Below, in pieces: positions 33,406 to 41,598 of a stretch of DNA of 44,379 bases. Under the pieces are notes generated by a model. The model had not been told where the DNA came from, ran no database searches, and was given only the letters and a program-made list of their open reading frames with translations. The DNA comes from Pseudomonadota bacterium (lineage in GTDB: Bacteria; Pseudomonadota; Gammaproteobacteria; Xanthomonadales; Xanthomonadaceae). The stretch is taken from NCBI GenBank assembly GCA_023399815.1, contig JAEWOJ010000143.1, positions 1 to 44,379 on the forward strand, in the 5' to 3' direction. The stretch's first letter is position 1, and each line of letters opens with the position of its first letter. The position numbers and the translations under genes were made by a program.

Positions 33406-33951
33406 TCAGCCAGGACAACGGGTTGGCGAGCTGGGATGGGTGCTGCGCGCGCGACCGGCATTGTTGACGACCACGGTGCCGAGCAGTTCCCCTTTCCTGT
33501 TGCAGATGGAGATCGTCAGGTTGCTCCCGGTGCTGCGGCCATCTGGGAGATAGCGCACTTGCTTGCGCCCGGTGCTGCTGGTCAGCTTCAGATGGCGTGA
33601 GAGGGGGGTGTTGTCTGTGCTCACGATGTCCTCGGGGCGATCAGGGCGGCGGTTGCCGTCGCGGTCGAGGAACAGCAGCCAGCCGCCGCTCCAGTCGGTG
33701 TCCGCGTTGCAGGTGGTGCCATTGGTGGAGGGGCAGAACACGGCGGGGCTGTTGCGGGTGATGGCGCTCAGGCGGGCCGATGAAAGATGGGCGACCAGCG
33801 CGTTGGTGGCGCTGATGGCGCGCTGTCGTTCGATCAGCCCGGCCATGGGCGGGATCGCGATGGCAGCCAGGATGGACAGGATGATGGTGCCGGTCAGGAG
33901 TTCGATCAGGCTCATGCCTGCCTGATCGGCAGCGGGTGGCGTCCTTGCCAT
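33406..33951 (-). CDS. fimT: GspH/FimT-type pseudopilin with GRxR tail
   Basis: 181 aa. The leader ends in G/MSLIELL with Glu5, followed by the helix TGTIILSILAAIAIPPMAGL and the GspH domain (SSARLSAITRNSPAVFC, GGWLLFLDRDGNRRPD). The C-terminal tail reads NNAGRARS, matching the GRxR motif that binds DNA in the Legionella competence pilin FimT and its relatives. This supports FimT, a pilus component for DNA uptake, and separates it from the FimU-like gene at 26121. ATG 33951 was chosen because it gives a short leader after GGGGAA; an ATG at 34029 would add 26 residues. The gene is monocistronic and divergent from uvrB. Confidence 0.85.
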   Translation of the reverse strand: MARTPPAADQAGMSLIELLTGTIILSILAAIAIPPMAGLIERQRAISATNALVAHLSSARLSAITRNSPAVFCPSTNGTTCNADTDWSGGWLLFLDRDGNRRPDRPEDIVSTDNTPLSRHLKLTSSTGRKQVRYLPDGRSTGSNLTISICNRKGELLGTVVVNNAGRARSTHPSSPTRCPG

Positions 33952-34113
33952 GGCTTCGGTTCCCCGGTTTGGTGTCGAGACTCGCGGGAATCGTCGTTGC
34001 CATGATCCCAAGGGGAAATCGGCCGCCATGACAGGGGGCCTGTAGGCATCCCCCTCAGCCGGCCGTCATCCGGGCGGTGGCTATACTTGCAGGTCCATAC
34101 CGCGCGCGCCGCC

Positions 34114-36129
<2,016 letters not shown>

Positions 36130-36231
36130 GGTGGCGTTGCTTCGAGGGAGCGGCGGCATCGCCACGGATGGCCGCTGTCCGGGGATCGAGCGTGCGGGGA
36201 TGGGCGATGTGAAGATTTTTCCAGAAACCTG

Positions 36232-36260
36232 TTGCTCTCTCCGGATCGCTGGAATAAGAT
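36232..36260 (+). promoter_or_regulatory. Promoter of tRNA-Val
   Basis: TTGCTC (36232-36237), a 17-base spacer and TAAGAT (36255-36260) are followed by a GC-rich stretch like the discriminators of stable RNA promoters. Confidence 0.7.
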
Positions 36261-36297
36261 ACGCGCCCTCGCAACGAGCAATTGATTGCGACGCGAA

Positions 36298-36372
36298 GGG
36301 CGGTTAGCTCAGCGGTAGAGCACTACCTTGACATGGTAGGGGTCACAGGTTCGAACCCTGTACCGCCCACCA
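36298..36372 (+). tRNA. tRNA-Val (GAC)
   Basis: 75 bases including CCA. The acceptor stem is GGGCGGT with ACCGCCC, and the D-arm is GCTCAGCGGTAGAGC. The anticodon stem CTACC/GGTAG encloses TTGACAT, anticodon GAC, and the T-arm reads CAGGTTCGAACCCTG. Confidence 0.98.
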
Positions 36373-36395
36373 CTCCAGTGCGGAGTGGATCAATG

Positions 36396-36420
36396 ACCCG
36401 GCCCACAGGCCGGGTTTTTT
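36396..36420 (+). terminator. Intrinsic terminator after tRNA-Val
   Basis: ACCCGGCC, CACA loop, GGCCGGGT and a run of six T (36415-36420). Confidence 0.95.
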
Positions 36421-36692
36421 GTGCCTGTCGATCTGGCCGGCATCTGCTGATCGCATCGGCAGGCGATGCCCCGGGCCGCTCCCGGCGGCTTTGGAGCTTG
36501 CCTCTTGATGATTGTTCGAGTCATCGCAGCGGGCATTGCCTGGTGGCGCCGTCGGCGCATCAACACTGCTCGCGCCGGCCTGCTCCTGCGGCGCCGGCGG
36601 GTGGAGGCGAAACGGCCGCGATTGGTTTACCATCGCGTCCAGACCTCCTGCCGGAAAAGGTGGCCCGCGGAAACGCCGGCCGAGCGTGCGAC

Positions 36693-36713
36693 ATGAGCAC
36701 TACCCTCTCCTGA
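36693..36713 (+). CDS. Possible thrS leader peptide, MSTTLS
   Basis: The six codons ATG AGC ACT ACC CTC TCC are followed by TGA. Two of five codons after the start are Thr, in front of a threonyl-tRNA synthetase gene and 11 bases before an attenuator-like hairpin. Two Thr codons are few compared with classical leader peptides and the ribosome binding site is poor, so this is suggestive only. Confidence 0.3.
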   Translation: MSTTLS

Positions 36714-36724
36714 CGTCCGAATCC

Positions 36725-36764
36725 CGCCACGGCCCTGCAGCAGGCGCCTTCGTGGCGCTTTTTT
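36725..36764 (+). terminator. Terminator-like hairpin in the thrS leader (attenuator candidate)
   Basis: GCGCC (36744-36748), loop TTCGT and GGCGC (36754-36758) are followed by six T (36759-36764). An alternative, longer pairing of CGCCACG (36725-36731) with CGTGGCG (36751-36757) shares the 3' arm. It is an intrinsic terminator by form. Since no gene ends upstream, control of transcription into thrS is inferred. Confidence 0.6.
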
Positions 36765-36848
36765 ATTGCCCCAGTTCCCCCGAAGCGCGCACCGCATCGC
36801 GCGCTCCGCGACCCGCCGCGACCGGCGGGCCATGACCCAGGTGAAGCC

Positions 36849-38753
36849 ATGATCAACATCACTCTCCCCGACGGCAGCGTCCGTCAGTTCGAAAACCCGG
36901 TCAGCGTCATGGACGTTGCCCAGTCCATCGGCGCCGGCCTGGCCAAGGCCACCATCGCCGGTGCCGTGGACGGTGTGCTGGTCGATGCCAGCGACGTCAT
37001 CGACCGCGACGCCAGCCTGCGCATCATCACCGCCAAGGACGAGGAGGGCGTGGAGATCATCCGCCACTCGTGCGCCCACCTGGTCGGCCACGCGGTCAAG
37101 CAGCTGTATCCGGACGTGAAGATGGTCATCGGCCCGGTCATCGCCGAGGGCTTCTATTACGACATCTACTCCGAGCGCCCGTTCACGCCGGAGGACATGG
37201 CCGCGATCGAGACGCGCATGGGCGAGCTGATCGCGCAGGACTACGACGTCATCAAGAAGATGACGCCGCGCGCGGAGGTCGTCGAGATCTTCAAGGCCCG
37301 GGGCGAGGACTACAAGCTGCGCCTGATCGAGGACATGTCCGACGACATCCAGGCCATGGGCATGTACTACCACCAGGAATACGTGGACATGTGCCGCGGT
37401 CCGCACGTGCCGAACACGCGCTTCCTCAAGGCGTTCAAGCTGACCCGCATCTCCGGCGCCTACTGGCGCGGCGACGCCAAGAACGAGCAGCTTCAGCGCA
37501 TCTACGGCACCGCCTGGGCCGACAAGAAGCAGCTCGATGCCTACATCAAGCGCATCGAGGAAGCCGAGATGCGCGACCACCGCCGCATCGGCAGGCAGCA
37601 GGACCTGTTCCACCTGCAGGAAGAGGCGCCGGGCCTGGTGTTCTGGCACCCGAAGGGCTGGTCGCTGTGGCAGGTGGTCGAGCAGTACATGCGCCGCGTG
37701 TACCGCACCACCGGCTACGGTGAAGTGCGCTGCCCGCAGATTCTCGACGTCGAGCTGTGGAAGAAGTCCGGCCACTGGGACAACTACCAGGACAACATGT
37801 TCTTCACCGAGTCCGAGAAGCGCACCTATGCGTTGAAGCCGATGAACTGCCCCGGCCACGTCCAGGTGTTCAACCAGGGCCTGCACAGCTACCGCGACCT
37901 GCCGATCCGCTACGGCGAGTTCGGCGCCTGCCACCGCAACGAGCCGTCCGGCGCGCTGCACGGCATTCTGCGCGTGCGCGGCTTCACCCAGGACGACGGT
38001 CATGTGTTCTGCACGCCGGAGCAGGTCGAATCCGAAGTGCGCTCCTTCCACGAGCAGGCGCTGAAGGTCTATGCGGACTTCGGTTTCGAGGACATCCAGA
38101 TCAAGATCGCGCTGCGCCCGGAATCCCGCCTCGGCGACGATGCCACGTGGGACAAGGCCGAGGATGCGCTGCGTTCGGCGCTGCGCGCGTCGGGCGTGGA
38201 GTGGCAGGAACTGCCGGGCGAGGGCGCCTTCTACGGCCCGAAGATCGAGTACCACCTGAAGGACGCCATCGGCCGCACCTGGCAGCTGGGCACGATGCAG
38301 GTGGATTTCATGATGCCGGGCCGCCTCGGCGCCGAATACGTCGACGAAAACAGCCAGAAGCGGCATCCGGTGATGCTGCACCGGGCCATCGTCGGCTCGA
38401 TGGAGCGCTTCATCGGCATCCTGATCGAGCACCATGCCGGCGCTTTCCCGACCTGGCTGGCGCCGGTGCAGGTGGTGGTGGCCAATATCACCGACGCCCA
38501 GGCTGAATACGTTCAGCAGGTGCGCAAAACCCTTGCGGAACAAGGCTTCCGGGTTGCCGCCGATTTGCGGAACGAGAAGATCGGCTATAAGATTCGCGAG
38601 CATACCCTGCAGCGCGTGCCGTACCTGCTGGTTGTCGGCGACCGCGAGAAGGAGAACGGCGCGGTCGCGGTACGCACCCGTTCGGGCGAGGATCTGGGCA
38701 GCATGTCGCTCCAGGCCTTCATCGAACGCCTGCAGGCGGAACACAGGCAGTAA
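36849..38753 (+). CDS. thrS: Threonyl-tRNA synthetase
   Basis: 634 aa (E. coli 642), class II. It has an N-terminal TGS domain (1-62, INITLPDGSVRQF), the second editing domain with HSCAHLVGHAVKQLYP and the YHQEYVDMCRGPH zinc/editing motif, and the catalytic core with MNCPGHVQVF, GEFGACHRNEPSGALHG and FTQDDGHVFC. Motif 3 is in HRAIVGSMERFIGILIEH, and the anticodon-binding domain runs from about residue 535. It charges tRNA-Thr. It heads the operon with infC, rpmI, rplT, pheS, pheT and ihfA. AGGTGA lies seven bases before the ATG. Confidence 0.99.
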   Translation: MINITLPDGSVRQFENPVSVMDVAQSIGAGLAKATIAGAVDGVLVDASDVIDRDASLRIITAKDEEGVEIIRHSCAHLVGHAVKQLYPDVKMVIGPVIAEGFYYDIYSERPFTPEDMAAIETRMGELIAQDYDVIKKMTPRAEVVEIFKARGEDYKLRLIEDMSDDIQAMGMYYHQEYVDMCRGPHVPNTRFLKAFKLTRISGAYWRGDAKNEQLQRIYGTAWADKKQLDAYIKRIEEAEMRDHRRIGRQQDLFHLQEEAPGLVFWHPKGWSLWQVVEQYMRRVYRTTGYGEVRCPQILDVELWKKSGHWDNYQDNMFFTESEKRTYALKPMNCPGHVQVFNQGLHSYRDLPIRYGEFGACHRNEPSGALHGILRVRGFTQDDGHVFCTPEQVESEVRSFHEQALKVYADFGFEDIQIKIALRPESRLGDDATWDKAEDALRSALRASGVEWQELPGEGAFYGPKIEYHLKDAIGRTWQLGTMQVDFMMPGRLGAEYVDENSQKRHPVMLHRAIVGSMERFIGILIEHHAGAFPTWLAPVQVVVANITDAQAEYVQQVRKTLAEQGFRVAADLRNEKIGYKIREHTLQRVPYLLVVGDREKENGAVAVRTRSGEDLGSMSLQAFIERLQAEHRQ

Positions 38754-38819
38754 GCATCCAGCCCCGGCCCCCGCGGACGCTCCGTCGGGGCCGGTTCGAT
38801 TCCATCCGGAGATTGCAAT

Positions 38820-39344
38820 ATCAGTACCCCTGACACCAAGCAGAATCGTCGCAACCACGAAATCCGTGTGCCGCGCGTGCGCGTGATCGGCAGCGACGGC
38901 GAAATGATCGGCGTGTTGTCGCGCGACGAAGCGCTGTCGATGGCCGAGGACGAGGGCCTGGACCTGGTCGAGATCCAGCCGCAGGCCGATCCGCCGGTCT
39001 GCAAGATCATGGACTTCGGCAAGTTCAAGTTCGAGCAGCAGAAGAAGGCCAACGAGGCCAAGAAGAAGAGCAAGCAGGTCGAGATCAAGGAAGTGAAGTT
39101 CCGTCCGGTCACGGACGAGGGCGACTACCAGATCAAGCTGCGCAAGATGCGCGCCTTCCTCGAGGAGGGCGACAAGGTCAAGGTCAACATCCGCTTCCGT
39201 GGCCGCGAAATGAGCCACCAGGAGCTGGGTCGCGAGATGGCCGGCCGCATCGAGGCGGACTTGGGCGAGGACATCGTGATCGAATCGCGCCCGCGCCTGG
39301 AAGGCCGGCAGATGGTCATGATGATCGCGCCGAAGAAGAAGTAA
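38820..39344 (+). CDS. infC: Translation initiation factor IF-3, AUC start codon
   Basis: 174 aa. Homology extends upstream of the first GTG (38868) through NRRNHEIRVPRVRVIGSDGE and stops at STPDTKQ. The only sensible start is ATC at 38820, with GGAG exactly eight bases upstream. E. coli infC uses AUU in the same way: IF-3 rejects non-canonical start codons and so represses its own synthesis. The N-domain and C-domain are joined by the Lys-rich linker KFEQQKKANEAKKKSKQ, and the C-domain has VKFRPVTDEGDYQIKLR and RFRGREMSHQELG. A GC hairpin (38764-38794) lies between thrS and infC. Confidence 0.96.
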   Translation: MSTPDTKQNRRNHEIRVPRVRVIGSDGEMIGVLSRDEALSMAEDEGLDLVEIQPQADPPVCKIMDFGKFKFEQQKKANEAKKKSKQVEIKEVKFRPVTDEGDYQIKLRKMRAFLEEGDKVKVNIRFRGREMSHQELGREMAGRIEADLGEDIVIESRPRLEGRQMVMMIAPKKK

Positions 39345-39447
39345 GCCCGCCGCGGCCCAGGCCGCCGCCGCACACGGGACGGGGAGGGGCTTCGGGCCGG
39401 CTCCCCGTTCCGCATTCATGCGCCGTGGATGGCCTGGACGCCCGCGA

Positions 39448-39476
39448 TTGCAAGTGCCTGGATCCGCAGGCATAAT
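39448..39476 (+). promoter_or_regulatory. Internal promoter for rpmI-rplT-pheST-ihfA
   Basis: TTGCAA (39448-39453), a 17-base spacer and CATAAT (39471-39476) make one of the best sigma-70 matches in the window, about 190 bases upstream of rpmI. Confidence 0.7.
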
Positions 39477-39664
39477 GGGCGGCCCGGTTCGCCGGGTTTG
39501 TTGTTTGCATCAACTAACAGGACCTGCCTGCCTCCATTCGGGAGTGCGGGCTTCAAACAGGCACGGGCAAGGATGGAAAGCGTGCTTCATGCGCTTCGCG
39601 ACGCAGTCGCAAAGCCAGTGAGGCGCCGCCCAGCCAGTAAAAAGAGACCATCAAGGACATAGCA
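39477..39664 (+). other. rpmI-rplT mRNA leader, possible L20 operator
   Basis: The 320-base infC-rpmI gap has no gene. After the internal promoter comes a CCCGG-TTCG-CCGGG hairpin with TTTGTTGTTTG (39483-39506), then about 150 bases that include repeated GCCTGCC / GGCACGGGC segments able to pair. In E. coli, L20 represses rpmI-rplT through a pseudoknot in the equivalent region. An L20 site here is inferred from location only. AAGGA precedes the rpmI start. Confidence 0.4.
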
Positions 39665-39862
39665 ATGCCCAAGATCAAGACCAACCGGGCGGCGGCCAAG
39701 CGTTTCCGCAAGACCGCTTCCGGCAAGTACAAGGCTGGCCACGCCAACCGTAGCCACATCCTCACCAAGAAGGCGACCAAGCGGAAGCGTAACCTGCGTC
39801 AGACGAATTACGTCCGCGCGGAAGACGCAGGCCGTCTGGACCGCATGCTGCCCTACCTCTGA
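39665..39862 (+). CDS. rpmI: 50S ribosomal protein L35
   Basis: 65 aa, the full family length. MPKIKTNRAAAKRFRKTASG is the L35 signature, with KAGHANRSHILTKKATKRKR and a C-terminal RLDRMLPYL. It is very basic and is a component of the large subunit. rplT follows after 11 bases, so both are translated from one mRNA. Confidence 0.99.
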   Translation: MPKIKTNRAAAKRFRKTASGKYKAGHANRSHILTKKATKRKRNLRQTNYVRAEDAGRLDRMLPYL

Positions 39863-39873
39863 GGAACTGAACC

Positions 39874-40233
39874 ATGGCACGAGTCAAGCGTGGTGTGCAG
39901 GCGCGCCGCCGCCACAAGAAGATCATCAGCCAGGCGAAGGGCTACTACAATGCCCGCCGCAAGGTTTTCCGCGTCGCCAAGCAGGCGGTCATCAAGGCGC
40001 AGCAGTACGCCTACATCGGCCGCAAGCAGAAGAAGCGCAATTTCCGTTCGCTGTGGATCACCCGCATCAATGCGGCTGCCCGCATCAACGGCATGAGCTA
40101 CAGCCGTTTCATGAACGGCCTGCTCAAGGCCGGCATCACCCTGGACCGCAAGGTGCTGGCGGACATCGCCGTGCACGATGCGGCCGGTTTTGCCGCGCTG
40201 GCCGAGAAGGCCAAGGGCGCGCTGGCGGCATAA
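39874..40233 (+). CDS. rplT: 50S ribosomal protein L20
   Basis: 119 aa. The start is MARVKRGVQARRRHKKIISQ, then GYYNARRKVFRVAKQAVIKA, RKQKKRNFRSLWITRINAAAR and SYSRFMNGLLKAGI, all L20 signatures. It binds 23S rRNA early in 50S assembly and in E. coli represses its own operon. Its TAA stop (40231-40233) is two bases from the first arm of the regulatory structure that precedes pheS. Confidence 0.99.
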   Translation: MARVKRGVQARRRHKKIISQAKGYYNARRKVFRVAKQAVIKAQQYAYIGRKQKKRNFRSLWITRINAAARINGMSYSRFMNGLLKAGITLDRKVLADIAVHDAAGFAALAEKAKGALAA

Positions 40234-40235
40234 GT

Positions 40236-40322
40236 CCTTCCCCCGTCGGCGCGGTTCACCCGCGGCGATGGTGAATGAGACAATGCATGGGGAAGGGCGC
40301 AAGTCCTTCCCCATTTCTTTTT
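40236..40322 (+). promoter_or_regulatory. Antiterminator/terminator pair between rplT and pheS (attenuator candidate)
   Basis: CCTTCCCC occurs at 40236-40243 and again at 40305-40312. A single complement, GGGGAAGG, lies between them at 40289-40296. Pairing with the second copy, extended by AT on both sides to a 10-bp stem (40287-40314), makes a terminator followed by TTCTTTTT. Pairing with the first copy prevents this and encloses a small TTCACC/GGTGAA hairpin (40255-40275). The first copy would be covered by a ribosome terminating at the rplT stop. The sequence relations are direct observations; the regulatory role is inference. Confidence 0.6.
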
Positions 40323-40349
40323 CCGATTCAGCATCAAAGCCTTGCTGCT

Positions 40350-40474
40350 CCCTTCTCCTTCGGGAGAAGGTGCCCGAAGAGCGGATGAGGGGGATCGGAG
40401 TCTCCGTGATGTCCGAGCCATCGGGACTCCATTGCCCCTCACCCCAGCCTCTCTCCCGACGGGAGAGGGGCTTT
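40350..40474 (+). repeat. Palindromic intergenic repeat, copy upstream of pheS
   Basis: It opens with CCTTCTCC-TTCG-GGAGAAGG (40351-40370), then GCGGATGAGGG, and ends with CCCCTCACCCCAGCC and a CTCTCCC-GGGAGAGG hairpin before GGCTTTGG. The ends match the units at 12.6 kb, but the core is different: GATCGGAGTCTCC and GGACTCC replace the GCGAAGCC pair. It sits inside a transcribed operon, so its hairpins are present in the thrS-ihfA mRNA. Confidence 0.75.
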
Positions 40475-40526
40475 GGTTCCGCCGGGAATGTGATGAGGCA
40501 AACCGATCCCGAGGTTCCGTCGATCC

Positions 40527-41522
40527 ATGAGTGACATCCAATCCCTGACTGCACAGGCGCTGGCCGACGTGGCCGCGGCGCAGAATCCGGAAACGCTGGA
40601 AAACCTGCGCGTGGCGCTGCTGGGCAAGAGCGGCAGCATCACCGCGCAGCTCAAGCAGCTGGGCGCACTGCCGGCCGAGGCGCGCAAGGCGGCCGGCGAG
40701 GCGATCAACCGCGCGCGCGACGAGGTGTCCGGTGCCCTGGGCGAACGCAAGGCGCTGCTGGAAAACGCGGCCCTGGACGCGCGCCTGGCGTCCGAGCGCA
40801 TCGACGTCACCCTGCCGGGACGCGATGGCGGGCGCGGCGGCCTGCATCCGGTCACGCGCACGCTGGAGCGCATCACCGAGATCTTCGGCCGCCTCGGCTA
40901 CGAGCTCTCCGAGGGCCCGGAGATCGAGGACGACTGGCACAACTTCGAGGCGCTGAACTTCCCGCCGCACCACCCGGCGCGCGCGATGCACGACACCTTC
41001 TACTTCGGCGACGGCCGCCTGCTGCGCACGCATACCTCGGGCGTGCAGGTGCGCTACATGGACGACCACCGTCCGCCGCTGCGCATGATCGCCGCCGGCA
41101 AGGTCTACCGCAGCGACAGCGACCAGACCCACTCGCCGATGTTCCACCAGGTCGAAGGCCTGCTGGTGGACGAGCATTCCACCTTCGCCGACCTCAAGGG
41201 CACGCTGAGCGAGTTCGTGCGCGCGTTCTTCGAGCGCGACTTCGAGATGCGCTTCCGCCCGAGCTACTTCCCGTTCGTGGAGCCGGGTGCGGAAGTGGAC
41301 ATCGCCTGGCAGCAGCCCGACGGCAGCACCCGCTGGCTGGAGGTGCTGGGCTGCGGCATGGTGCACCCGAACGTGCTGCGCAACTGCGGCATCGATCCGG
41401 AGCTCTACACCGGCTTCGCCTTCGGGCTGGGCGTGGAGCGCTTCGCGATGCTGCGCTATGGCGTGAACGACCTGCGCGCGTTCTTCGACAACGACGTGCG
41501 GTTCCTGCGCCAGTTCGCGTAA
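40527..41522 (+). CDS. pheS: Phenylalanyl-tRNA synthetase alpha subunit
   Basis: 331 aa. An N-terminal coiled coil (about 1-90) is followed by the class II catalytic core: HPVTRTLERITEIFGRLGYE, FEALNFPPHHPARAMHDTFY, LLRTHTSGVQVRYM and KVYRSDSDQTHSPMFHQVEG. Motif 3 is GFAFGLGVERFAMLRYGVND. With PheT it forms the alpha2beta2 enzyme charging tRNA-Phe. The start has only a distant GAGG, a poor ribosome binding site. It lies behind the attenuator candidate and a palindromic repeat. Confidence 0.98.
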   Translation: MSDIQSLTAQALADVAAAQNPETLENLRVALLGKSGSITAQLKQLGALPAEARKAAGEAINRARDEVSGALGERKALLENAALDARLASERIDVTLPGRDGGRGGLHPVTRTLERITEIFGRLGYELSEGPEIEDDWHNFEALNFPPHHPARAMHDTFYFGDGRLLRTHTSGVQVRYMDDHRPPLRMIAAGKVYRSDSDQTHSPMFHQVEGLLVDEHSTFADLKGTLSEFVRAFFERDFEMRFRPSYFPFVEPGAEVDIAWQQPDGSTRWLEVLGCGMVHPNVLRNCGIDPELYTGFAFGLGVERFAMLRYGVNDLRAFFDNDVRFLRQFA

Positions 41523-41598
41523 GGCGCGCTGCGTCGGCAGGTTTTCCCAGGCATACACACGGCGGGCGATGCAGGCCCGCACAACGGATCGAGCAACG

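Larger units (their letters stand above)
36421..36848 (+). other. Long gene-poor leader region of thrS
   Basis: Between the tRNA-Val terminator and thrS no protein family is recognised. A 62-codon Arg-rich frame (36508-36696, starting MIVRVIAAGIAWWRRRR) ends with an ATGA overlap on a six-codon ORF, and a terminator-like hairpin follows. The last 80 bases before thrS are an untranslated leader with AGGTGA as thrS ribosome binding site. The promoter was not located with confidence. Confidence 0.5.

Noticed and set aside
36627..39473. Long minus-strand frame opposite thrS and infC
   Set aside because: The plus strand has full-length ThrS and IF-3; the antisense frame has no ribosome binding site or recognisable domain.
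40268..40530. Phe-containing leader peptide for pheST starting at ATG 40268
   Set aside because: The frame has only scattered Phe codons located inside the terminator itself and continues through the palindromic repeat, unlike a true leader peptide such as PheM.
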